The notes beneath the pieces were generated by a model. It was not told where the DNA came from, did not search any database, and saw only the letters and a list, made by a program, of their open reading frames with translations. From an uncultured Bacteroidota bacterium (GTDB lineage: Bacteria > Bacteroidota > Bacteroidia > Chitinophagales > Chitinophagaceae), in NCBI GenBank assembly GCA_946479615.1, contig CAMLGR010000118.1, forward strand, positions 1 through 15,018: a DNA stretch of 15,018 nt. Reading direction: 5' to 3'. Both the position numbers and the translations under genes were made by a program. Positions 7,278-14,356 of this stretch are shown here, piece by piece; the stretch's first letter is position 1, and each line of letters opens with the position of its first letter.

Positions 7278-9209
7278 ATGAAAAAAAACTGGCTGACTGC
7301 TGTCGTTACCTGCATAGCTTTTTCAGCATCTTCCCAGACTTTATTTACTTATGGCAAGTACAAAGCCGATGCACCTGACTTTGTTCGCGCGTTTAATAAA
7401 AATAACCAGCAACCCGCCAGCGCCAAAACAACGGCCATGCGCGATTACCTGGGTCTTTATATCAATTCCCGCCTGAAGATCCGCGAAGCCTATGAACGCG
7501 GGTATGATACATTACCGCAGATCAAAAGTGAGGTCGATAACCTCCGCAGCCAGATCATCGAAAATTATATGAGCGATCCGAAAGCGATCGATCGTCTTTC
7601 CAAAGAAGCTTTTCAACGCGGTCAGAAAGATATTCATCTCGCACACATCTTTATTGCCGATAATGCTGATGACACTACCATCGCACGGAAAAAAGTAGCG
7701 GATATAATGGCAAAGCTGGCCAAAGGTGAAGATTTCTTATCGGTAGCACAACAGTTCTCTGACGATCCTTCTACCCGCGATAACAAAGGCGATCTCAATT
7801 ATATCACGGTGTTCACGCTTCCCTATGAATTTGAGAATATCGCATATACTACAGCGCCGGGAAAATATTCAAAGCCTTATCATTCCAAAGCAGGTTATCA
7901 TATTTTCAAAAACCTGGGTGAAAGAAAAGGGTTGGGGCAGATAAGAGTACAACAGATACTGCTCGCTTTTCCTCCCGGCATTACTGAACAGGAAAAGAAA
8001 AAAACAGCATTGCTGGCAGATTCATTGTACCAGCGTATCAAAGCCGGTGATGATTTTGGAAGACTGGCCTCTGAGTTCAGCAATGACATCGTAAGCTCTG
8101 CAGCCAATGGCAGCGTACCCACTATTTCTGTTGGTGAATACGAACCTGCTTTCGAAAATATGTTATGGTCATTGCCATCGGATGGCGCTGTCAGCAAACC
8201 ATTTCTTTCTTCTCATGGATACCATATTGTAAAAAGGATCGAATTACGTCCTGTGGTAACCAACCCGGCAGATAAGCCGAATATGGAAGAGATCAAACAA
8301 AAAGTAATTACGGATGACCGCTGGAAAACCGCCAAGGATTTTATTTATGAGCAGGTAGGAAAAAAACCGGGATTAAACAGGTTCCCGTATAATGATGCCG
8401 TATTATGGGCATTGAGTGATAGCCTGCTGGAATATCGCCCTGCCGGTATCGGCCGGAGTATGAATATGCAGTCTCCCTTGTATCAGTTGGGCGATACAAC
8501 GATCCGCGTATCCGATTGGGTGATATTTGCACAGATGAATCGCTTCAAACCCGATCGTTCAGCCGCACGTCCTTACAAAGAAGTGATGGATGATTTCAAA
8601 AAGCATGTGATGTATCAGTATTACCGCGATCATTTGGAAGAATATAATGATGAGTTCCGTACACAAATGAGCGAGTTCAGGGATGGCAATCTCTTCTTCG
8701 AGATCATGCAACAAGAGGTATGGAACAAAGCACAGGCCGATTCCACCGCGCTGATGGCTTTATATGAAAAAAATAAATCGCATTATAACTGGAAAGAAAG
8801 TGCGGAAGCCGTTATCTTTTTCTGCTCGGACGAAGCAACTGCCAAAGCATTGAACGAACAAATAAAAAAGAACCCGTCCGACTGGAAGAACGCCGCTGAA
8901 TCATTGAATGAAAGGGTTGTGGCCGATTCGGGAAGATATGAATGGTCACAGGTACCGGGCCTGGATAATAAATCAGTTCCCAAAGCAGGCGCTATTACGG
9001 CTCCTGTATTAAACCCGACCGATAACACAGCCTCGTTTGCTTATATCATTAAAGTATATACACGACCTTCTCCCCGCAGTTTCAGCGAAGCAAAAGGTCT
9101 TGTCATGAATGATTACCAGGTAATACTCGAAGACGAATGGATAAAATCGCTGAAGAAGAAATATCCGGTGGTGGTGGATCAGCAGGTGTTTTCTAAAATA
9201 TCGAAGTGA
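7278..9209 (+). CDS. periplasmic peptidyl-prolyl cis-trans isomerase with two parvulin domains (SurA/PpiD-like)
   Basis: Speeds proline isomerisation in exported proteins, and by analogy with SurA may chaperone outer-membrane proteins. A signal peptide (MKKNWLTAVVTCIAFSASSQ) directs 643 residues to the periplasm, with no lipobox. After an N-terminal helical region (about 30-115) come two consecutive parvulin (PpiC-type) domains: residues about 118-215 (HLAHIFI ... AGYHIFKNLGER) and about 222-323 (RVQQILLAF ... HGYHIVKRIE), each with the domain's ending GYHI(F/V)K. The long C-terminal region (about 330-643) has no motif I recognise and is larger than the SurA tail. Two parvulin domains in tandem match SurA order, but the helical parts are arranged differently, so I do not assign surA. 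A 46-nt palindrome begins 5 nt after the stop codon, and metF lies convergently beyond it. Confidence 0.92.
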   Translation: MKKNWLTAVVTCIAFSASSQTLFTYGKYKADAPDFVRAFNKNNQQPASAKTTAMRDYLGLYINSRLKIREAYERGYDTLPQIKSEVDNLRSQIIENYMSDPKAIDRLSKEAFQRGQKDIHLAHIFIADNADDTTIARKKVADIMAKLAKGEDFLSVAQQFSDDPSTRDNKGDLNYITVFTLPYEFENIAYTTAPGKYSKPYHSKAGYHIFKNLGERKGLGQIRVQQILLAFPPGITEQEKKKTALLADSLYQRIKAGDDFGRLASEFSNDIVSSAANGSVPTISVGEYEPAFENMLWSLPSDGAVSKPFLSSHGYHIVKRIELRPVVTNPADKPNMEEIKQKVITDDRWKTAKDFIYEQVGKKPGLNRFPYNDAVLWALSDSLLEYRPAGIGRSMNMQSPLYQLGDTTIRVSDWVIFAQMNRFKPDRSAARPYKEVMDDFKKHVMYQYYRDHLEEYNDEFRTQMSEFRDGNLFFEIMQQEVWNKAQADSTALMALYEKNKSHYNWKESAEAVIFFCSDEATAKALNEQIKKNPSDWKNAAESLNERVVADSGRYEWSQVPGLDNKSVPKAGAITAPVLNPTDNTASFAYIIKVYTRPSPRSFSEAKGLVMNDYQVILEDEWIKSLKKKYPVVVDQQVFSKISK

Positions 9210-9213
9210 ACTC

Positions 9214-9259
9214 AATTCTCAATTCATAATTCTTAATTAAGAATTATGAATTGAGAATT
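9214..9259. repeat. 46-nt perfect palindrome filling the gap between convergent genes
   Basis: Arm 9214-9236 is the exact reverse complement of 9237-9259, with no spacer. The core AATTATGAATTGAGAATT (9242-9259) recurs exactly at 11203-11220. It begins 4 nt after the isomerase stop and ends 2 nt before the metF stop, so it could end transcription from both sides. The stem is almost all A/T, which is unlike a standard GC-rich terminator. Confidence 0.85.
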
Positions 9260-9261
9260 TA

Positions 9262-10212
9262 TCAGAGCTGCTTTACCACATTCGCTACTACATGCGGCTT
9301 TCCCAATGTATAATAATGCAGGACGGGCACACCGTTTTTCTTAAGGTCTTTTGATTGATGTAATAACCATTCCTGTCCAACCTGCTCTACTTCCAGGTCG
9401 GTTTTACATTTTAATATCTCATTGGAAAGATCGGTGGGCAGATCGATATGAAATGTTTTAGGCAATACATTCAATTGCTTTTTGCTATAGATCGGTTTCA
9501 ATCCCGGAATGATCGGAACATTGATACCGAAATCGCGGCAGGCTTTTACAAATGCATAATATTTTTCATTATCATAAAACATTTGTGTCACGATATAATC
9601 GGCGCCGCCATCTACTTTCGCTTTCAGATAGCGCAGATCGGTAGGCATATTCGGCGCTTCGAAATGTTTTTCCGGGTAACCTGCTACGCCCACGCAGAAT
9701 TGAGTATTGTGTGAATTTTTCAGGTCTTCCTCCAGGTAAATACCGGCATTCAGGTTCATGACCTGTCTCAGCAGGTCACTCGCATATTTATGACCATCTG
9801 GTTCCGGTTCAAACGTGCTTTCATTCTTGGCGGCATCACCCCGTAATACCAGCACATTGTCGATACCCAGATAGTGCAGGTTGATCAGTGCATCTTCGGT
9901 TTCATTAACACTGAACCCACCACAGATAAGATGCGGCACCGTATCTACATTATACTTATTCATGATAGCGGCGCAGATACTTTCCGTACCGGGTCTTTTA
10001 CGGATAATTACTTTTTCAAAACTGCCATCCGCCCGTTTTTTAAAGACGTGCTCGCTGCGGTGATAGGTAACATTGATAAACGAGGGCCTGAACTCCATTA
10101 ATGGATCAAGATGTTTATATAATGCTTCAATTCCTTTGCCTTTCAACGGCGGTAATACCTCAAAAGAAACGAGGGTTCCCTTTGCCTGCCTGATGTGATC
10201 AATTACTTTCAT
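9262..10212 (-). CDS. metF: 5,10-methylenetetrahydrofolate reductase
   Basis: Reduces 5,10-methylenetetrahydrofolate to 5-methyltetrahydrofolate, the methyl donor for methionine synthesis, using FAD. The 316 residues match the length of the bacterial MetF TIM barrel. Visible landmarks are the acidic residue Glu18 in VSFEVLPP (counterpart of the E. coli catalytic Glu28), the NVTYHRSE strand (residues 47-54), VDTVPHLICGG, the FAD-contacting LVLRGDAAK segment (Asp126) and DYIVTQMFYDN with Gln210 at the folate-binding position. ATG 10212 begins MKVIDHIRQ, typical of the family. The gene stands alone: it diverges from lptB across an inverted-repeat element and is convergent with the isomerase gene. 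A TAAGTTTG element 21 nt upstream is the probable promoter half-site. No riboswitch is seen in the short leader. Confidence 0.96.
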   Translation of the reverse strand: MKVIDHIRQAKGTLVSFEVLPPLKGKGIEALYKHLDPLMEFRPSFINVTYHRSEHVFKKRADGSFEKVIIRKRPGTESICAAIMNKYNVDTVPHLICGGFSVNETEDALINLHYLGIDNVLVLRGDAAKNESTFEPEPDGHKYASDLLRQVMNLNAGIYLEEDLKNSHNTQFCVGVAGYPEKHFEAPNMPTDLRYLKAKVDGGADYIVTQMFYDNEKYYAFVKACRDFGINVPIIPGLKPIYSKKQLNVLPKTFHIDLPTDLSNEILKCKTDLEVEQVGQEWLLHQSKDLKKNGVPVLHYYTLGKPHVVANVVKQL

Positions 10213-10233
10213 TGCTTATTTCTGAATATTCGG

Positions 10234-10241
10234 CAAACTTA
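10234..10241 (-). promoter_or_regulatory. putative -7 promoter element of metF
   Basis: TAAGTTTG on the minus strand fits TAnnTTTG fully and ends 21 nt before the metF ATG. No -33 half-site is visible. Confidence 0.45.
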
Positions 10242-10262
10242 AATAAGAAATGCGTACAGAAG

Positions 10263-10379
10263 CACAGATGACACGGATTTACAGGATTTCACAAATTGAT
10301 GCTTGCCGATGGTGCATACTGAAAGCTATAGCGGTATGTAAAATAATCTGTGAAATCCTGTAAATCCGTGTCATCCGTG
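10263..10379. repeat. 117-bp inverted-repeat element with 31-bp arms between metF and lptB
   Basis: Arms 10263-10293 and 10349-10379 are reverse complements at 30 of 31 positions, separated by 55 nt with no coding content I can see. The right arm reads as three loosely repeated 10-nt blocks (TGAAATCCTG, TAAATCCGTG, TCATCCGTGT). There is no obvious target-site duplication. It resembles a MITE- or REP-like element, and its right arm ends 36 nt before the likely lptB start. Confidence 0.75.
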
Positions 10380-10392
10380 TTCCTTGTTACGG

Positions 10393-10400
10393 TATTTTTG
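10393..10400 (+). promoter_or_regulatory. putative -7 promoter element of lptB
   Basis: TATTTTTG fits TAnnTTTG at every fixed position and lies 15 nt before the proposed TTG start. No -33 half-site stands out, because the inverted-repeat arm occupies that area. Confidence 0.4.
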
Positions 10401-10415
10401 CCAAAACCTGTCGAT

Positions 10416-11204
10416 TTGAGTATTACGATCACTACAAAGGACCTTGTAAAAAGATATGGCAGCCGTACCGTGGTCAACCATGTATCTTTTGATGTAAAGC
10501 AAGGTGAGATAGTCGGTCTGCTGGGGCCTAACGGTGCCGGCAAAACCACTTCTTTCTACCAGGTAGTAGGTTTGATCAGGCCCGATGAAGGACAGGTATT
10601 CCTCAACGATGAAGATATTACCCGCCTGCCGATGTATAAAAGGGCCAAAATGGGTATTGGCTATCTCCCTCAGGAAGCCTCCATCTTCCGTAAACTCACC
10701 GTAGAAGATAATATCATGGCCGTGCTGGAAATGACGAAGCTGACCCGGAAGGAGCAAAAGGCCAAGATGGAATCATTGCTCGATGAATTCCGCCTGCACC
10801 ATGTACGTAAAAGCAATGGCGATGTGATCAGTGGTGGTGAACGAAGAAGAACAGAGATAGCGAGGGCGCTGGCTGTCGATCCCAAGTTTATCCTGCTCGA
10901 TGAACCGTTTGCAGGTATCGATCCGATTGCCGTAGAAGATATACAGGCTATTGTAGCCCGTTTAAAATACAGGAATATCGGTATTCTTATTACCGATCAC
11001 AACGTTACAGAAACACTTTCTATTTGCGACAGGGCCTACCTGCTCATCGAAGGAAAGATCTTCAAACATGGCAAGGCAGAAGAGCTTGCAGCTGACGAAC
11101 AGGTCAGGAAATTATACCTCGGAAGAAACTTCGAACTCAAGCGCAAGGATTATCTCCACGAAGAAGCGATGAAAGCCCAGAATGAGGCGGATTCAAGGGA
11201 ATAA
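10416..11204 (+). CDS. lptB: LPS export ABC transporter ATP-binding protein
   Basis: The cytoplasmic ATPase that powers lipopolysaccharide extraction through LptFG, by family knowledge. From TTG 10416 the product has 262 residues beginning [20 protein letters not shown], where LptB proteins normally begin. The open frame reaches back to GTG 10350, but those extra 22 codons come partly from a repeat arm and look non-native. Numbered from the TTG: Walker [10 protein letters not shown] (37-45, Lys43), Q-loop Gln86 in YLPQEAS, signature SGGE (139-142), Walker B ILLDEP (159-164, Glu163) and H-loop His195 in ITDHNV. The [11 protein letters not shown] stretch and the ending LYLGRNFEL are LptB-like. 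An extra tail of about 20 charged residues follows. The partner lptFG, lptC and lptA genes are not in the window. The TAA stop overlaps the first bases of another inverted repeat. Confidence 0.93.
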   Translation: MSITITTKDLVKRYGSRTVVNHVSFDVKQGEIVGLLGPNGAGKTTSFYQVVGLIRPDEGQVFLNDEDITRLPMYKRAKMGIGYLPQEASIFRKLTVEDNIMAVLEMTKLTRKEQKAKMESLLDEFRLHHVRKSNGDVISGGERRRTEIARALAVDPKFILLDEPFAGIDPIAVEDIQAIVARLKYRNIGILITDHNVTETLSICDRAYLLIEGKIFKHGKAEELAADEQVRKLYLGRNFELKRKDYLHEEAMKAQNEADSRE

Positions 11205-11279
11205 TTATGAATTGAGAATTATGAATACCCGATAACGATCGGACCATAGTTCATAATTCATAATCCTCAATTCATAATT
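11203..11279. repeat. inverted repeat after lptB, same family as the one at 9214-9259
   Basis: Arms 11203-11226 and 11256-11279 pair at 23 of 24 positions around a 29-nt loop. The core AATTATGAATTGAGAATT (11203-11220) is identical over 18 nt to 9242-9259. The left arm begins inside the lptB TAA stop. It may act as a terminator, though it is A/T-rich, and the GH3 gene starts only 18 nt beyond it. Confidence 0.8.
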
Positions 11280-11284
11280 TTAAA

Positions 11285-11292
11285 TTACTTTG
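11285..11292 (+). promoter_or_regulatory. possible -7 promoter element of the GH3 gene
   Basis: TTACTTTG differs from TAnnTTTG by one base (or by a one-base shorter spacing) and ends 5 nt before ATG 11298. If used, the mRNA would be nearly leaderless. Confidence 0.3.
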
Positions 11293-11297
11293 CCGCA

Positions 11298-12824
11298 ATG
11301 GGTTTACTCAGTCCTGCCATATCATCATTAGCCCGTATGCGTCTCTGGCGCATCGAAGGATGGAAAAACAATCCATTGGATGCCCAGCGCGAAGTGCTGC
11401 AGGACCTGGTAACCTCGGCTCAATTCACCGAATTCGGCCGTAAGTATCATTTTCACGAGTTATTCAATGTACGTTCCTTCAAACAGGCGGTTCCGATTCA
11501 TGAATACGATGACCTGAAACCGTATATCGAGCGTATCATGCAGGGTGAACAGAATATCTTATGGAACACGCCCGTGTACTGGTTTGCCAAAAGCAGCGGC
11601 ACCACCAGCGATAAAAGCAAGTTTATCCCGATCAGCGAAGAGAGCCTGGAAGATTGTCATTTTAAGGCGGCGAAGGATGTGCTGACGATGTATTATCAAT
11701 ATAATCCTGATTCGGAACTGTTAACCGGCAAGGGGCTTGTGATCGGCGGCAGTCATAATATCAACCCCATGAACACCGAAGCACAGTATGGCGATCTAAG
11801 TGCCGTATTGCTTCAAAACACTCCTTTCTGGGGACACTGGCTTCGCACACCCGATCTCAGCATTGCATTGATGGATGAATGGGAAAGCAAGATCCAGAAA
11901 CTGGCGGCGAGTACGATCAATGAAAATGTAACTTCCATCTCCGGTGTGCCGACCTGGACACTGGTACTCTTCAAACGGATACTCGAGATCACGGGCAAAA
12001 AAACGATGAAGGAGGTCTGGCCCTCCCTGGAACTATACATGCATGGAGGCGTTTCCTTTACTCCCTATAAAGAACAATTTAAAAAACTGATCGGCAAAGA
12101 CATCAATTACCTGGAGATGTATAATGCCAGTGAAGGTTTTTTTGCAGCGCAGGAAAATCCCGGTGATGATGGTATGCTCCTATTTACCGATCACGGCATT
12201 TTCATGGAATTTATGCCGGTGAGTGAATATGGAAAAAAATATCCGCAGACCGTGAGTTTGCAGGATGTGGAGACAGGAAAGAATTATGCATTGATCATTA
12301 GTACCAATGGAGGATTGTGGCGATACCTGCTGGGTGATACGATTCAATTCACTTCGGTTAAACCCTTTCGCATACGTGTTTCGGGCCGGTTGAAACATTA
12401 TATGAATGCCTTTGGTGAAGAAGTGATCGTGGATAATACAGATAAAGCGATTGCTATAGCATCCCGGCAAACAGGCGCGATTGTCAATGACTATACCGCG
12501 GCTCCTGTTTATTTTTCCGATCACTCCAATGGCGCGCATGAATGGCTGATCGAATTTGAAAACGAACCAGCCGACCTGGATAGTTTTGCACGGGAACTGG
12601 ATACTGCACTAAAAAGCATCAATAGCGATTATGAAGCCAAACGTTATAAGGATATAGCTCTTCGTCTTCCGCTGGTGCATGCATTGAAAAAAGGCACTTT
12701 CAATCAATGGTTGAACAGTAAGGGTAAACTGGGCGGTCAGCATAAAGTGCCCCGTTTAAGTAATGAAAGAAAATACGTGGATGAAATTCTCCAGCTGAAT
12801 ACTACTACATTTGCCAACAGTTAA
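11298..12824 (+). CDS. GH3 family protein (acyl-adenylating, amide-forming type)
   Basis: A member of the ANL-type adenylating family whose plant members (GH3/JAR1) join amino acids to auxin or jasmonate; the bacterial substrates are not established. The 508 residues are slightly shorter than plant GH3 proteins (about 580-610). Visible motifs in order: the phosphate-binding loop AKSSGTTSDKSKFIP (97-111), LYMHGGVSFTPY (246-257), the adenine-site YNASEGFF (275-282), YLLGD (343-347, with the Asp expected to contact ATP ribose) and SGRLKHYMNAFGEE (362-375) at the domain hinge. All ATP-site elements look intact, so it should adenylate a carboxylate. ATG 11298 gives MGLLSPAISS. The FabG-like gene follows after 12 nt, so the two are probably one transcript; the ketoreductase neighbour hints at an acyl or lipid-like substrate, which is inference. 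Confidence 0.9.
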   Translation: MGLLSPAISSLARMRLWRIEGWKNNPLDAQREVLQDLVTSAQFTEFGRKYHFHELFNVRSFKQAVPIHEYDDLKPYIERIMQGEQNILWNTPVYWFAKSSGTTSDKSKFIPISEESLEDCHFKAAKDVLTMYYQYNPDSELLTGKGLVIGGSHNINPMNTEAQYGDLSAVLLQNTPFWGHWLRTPDLSIALMDEWESKIQKLAASTINENVTSISGVPTWTLVLFKRILEITGKKTMKEVWPSLELYMHGGVSFTPYKEQFKKLIGKDINYLEMYNASEGFFAAQENPGDDGMLLFTDHGIFMEFMPVSEYGKKYPQTVSLQDVETGKNYALIISTNGGLWRYLLGDTIQFTSVKPFRIRVSGRLKHYMNAFGEEVIVDNTDKAIAIASRQTGAIVNDYTAAPVYFSDHSNGAHEWLIEFENEPADLDSFARELDTALKSINSDYEAKRYKDIALRLPLVHALKKGTFNQWLNSKGKLGGQHKVPRLSNERKYVDEILQLNTTTFANS

Positions 12825-12836
12825 AAGAAAATAAGG

Positions 12837-13592
12837 ATGAAACTACTGGAAAACAAAGTTGCTATTGTTACAGGCGCTGCCCGCGGTATCGGCGAAGCAA
12901 TTGCGTTGAAATTTGCTGAACACGGAGCTCATGTGGCCTTTTCTTATGTCAGCGACAGCAGTGCGGAAAAAGCGGCTGCACTCGAATCAAAGATTAAAGC
13001 GTTGGGTGTAAAAGCAAAAGCATATAAAAGCAATGCAGGGGATTTTGCCCAATGCGAAACGTTTGTCAATGATGTACTGAAAGAATTTGGAAGTGTTGAT
13101 GCCTGTATCAATAATGCAGGTATTTCAAAAGATAATTTATTACTGCGTCTTACGCCCGAACAATGGGATGATGTGATACGGATCAATCTGAACAGTGTTT
13201 TCTATATGACCAAACAGGTGATCCGCCCGATGATGAAAGCCAAATCAGGCGCTATCATCAATATGAGTTCCGTGATCGGTGAAATGGGTAATGCCGGGCA
13301 AAGCAGTTACGCCGCTTCCAAAGCAGGTATTATTGGTTTTACCAAAAGCGTAGCCAAAGAACTGGGCAGCCGTAATATCCGTTGCAATGCTATTGCACCG
13401 GGTTTTGTGGAGACCGATATGACAGCTTATCTCAAAGAAGGCGATGCAGGTGATAAATACAAGGCAGGCATACCACTTGGCCGTTTTGCATCCGCAGAAG
13501 ATATTGCCAATACCTGTTTGTTCCTGGCATCCGATATGGGATCGTATATTACCGGCCAAACGATCAGCGTTTGCGGCGGATTGAATATCTGA
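12837..13592 (+). CDS. fabG: 3-oxoacyl-[acyl-carrier-protein] reductase (FabG-type SDR)
   Basis: NAD(P)H-dependent reduction of 3-oxoacyl-ACP (or a related beta-keto substrate) to the 3-hydroxy form. The 251 residues have the normal SDR length and layout: cofactor loop TGAARGIG (12-19), NNAGIS, the catalytic Ser145 in NMSSVIG, and Tyr158 and Lys162 in SSYAASK, followed by CNAIAPGFVETDMT and the C-terminal ITGQTISVCGGLNI, which is strongly FabG-like. It starts at ATG 12837, 12 nt after the GH3 stop; AAGG touches the ATG, too close to serve as a Shine-Dalgarno site. A genome often carries several FabG paralogues, so whether this is the essential fatty-acid enzyme or a partner of the GH3 protein is not clear; no fabD, fabF or acpP is near. 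A hairpin terminator follows. Confidence 0.88.
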   Translation: MKLLENKVAIVTGAARGIGEAIALKFAEHGAHVAFSYVSDSSAEKAAALESKIKALGVKAKAYKSNAGDFAQCETFVNDVLKEFGSVDACINNAGISKDNLLLRLTPEQWDDVIRINLNSVFYMTKQVIRPMMKAKSGAIINMSSVIGEMGNAGQSSYAASKAGIIGFTKSVAKELGSRNIRCNAIAPGFVETDMTAYLKEGDAGDKYKAGIPLGRFASAEDIANTCLFLASDMGSYITGQTISVCGGLNI

Positions 13593-13619
13593 TAAGTCAA
13601 CATTCAAAAATAAAAAGTA

Positions 13620-13650
13620 AAAAGGGTTCGCTATTGCAGTGAACCCTTTT
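13620..13650. terminator. bidirectional intrinsic terminator
   Basis: AAAAGGGTTC (13620-13629) and GAACCCTTTT (13641-13650) form a perfect 10-bp stem with an 11-nt loop. The stem carries T on the 3' side and A on the 5' side, so it can work in both directions. It sits between the convergent fabG-like gene and the DNA glycosylase gene, 27 nt after the former's stop codon. Confidence 0.85.
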
Positions 13651-13688
13651 ATTTACGCCGTTGTTGTGGTGAATCCCTACGCTTTTAC

Positions 13689-14327
13689 TTACCATTCCAA
13701 TTTGATCTTTCTCTTTTTAATATATACGTGCCATAATATCATCGCAGCAATGGTGCGATAAGGTCGCCATGCTTCGGCAATAGCCAGCATTTCTTCTTTG
13801 GTAATCTGCGGAGATAATTGCTTTATTTCTTTTAAACTATTTACCAATGCAATATCTCCCAACGGGAAAAGATCGGTACGTTGTAAAGCATGCATCAGGT
13901 AAACATCTACTGTCCAGTCGCCGATCCCTTTTATCTTTTTCAATTCGATCCGGATCTCTTCTTCCGTGGCATGGGTTAATTTTTTCAGGTTGAGTTGCCT
14001 GCTTTGAATAGCGGTCGCCAGTTCCCTGGCATATATTATTTTCTGCCGGCTGAAGTAGCAGGCTCTTAATTCTGCATCGGATAAAGCCAGTACGTTTTTC
14101 GGTGTTATGTTTTTGATCTTTTCTTTTAATTTCTTAAACGCAGCATAGGCCGATGCCAGCGAAACCTGTTGTTCTAAAATGATAAGTATTAAAGTTGAGA
14201 ACGTTGCTTTTCTTGTCCACATAGGAGGATAGCCATGCGTTTTTATAATTTGCCTCAGGTGTTTATCTTTTTTAGAAAGATGATCACAAAAGCTATGAAA
14301 ATTATCAGCCGAAAAAACGATATGCAT
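13689..14327 (-). CDS. HhH-GPD family DNA glycosylase (DNA-3-methyladenine glycosylase II, AlkA-like)
   Basis: Base-excision repair enzyme that removes damaged, probably alkylated, bases from DNA. The 212 residues cover the HhH-GPD core without the extra N-terminal domain of E. coli AlkA (282 residues), as in compact AlkA-type enzymes. LEQQVSLASA (residues 51-60) is the typical helix after the substrate pocket. The helix-hairpin-helix is KIKGIGDWTVDVYLM (131-145) and the catalytic aspartate is Asp158 in FPLGDIAL. The closing AWRPYRTIAAMILWH (186-200) is characteristic of the AlkA subgroup. The four-cysteine iron-sulfur motif of the endonuclease III/MutY branch is absent, which supports the alkylation-repair assignment. 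It begins 29 nt after the crotonase-family gene on the same strand and is probably transcribed with it. Confidence 0.9.
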   Translation of the reverse strand: MHIVFSADNFHSFCDHLSKKDKHLRQIIKTHGYPPMWTRKATFSTLILIILEQQVSLASAYAAFKKLKEKIKNITPKNVLALSDAELRACYFSRQKIIYARELATAIQSRQLNLKKLTHATEEEIRIELKKIKGIGDWTVDVYLMHALQRTDLFPLGDIALVNSLKEIKQLSPQITKEEMLAIAEAWRPYRTIAAMILWHVYIKKRKIKLEW

Positions 14328-14356
14328 TTTTTATACTTCCTTATTCCTGGTCACAG

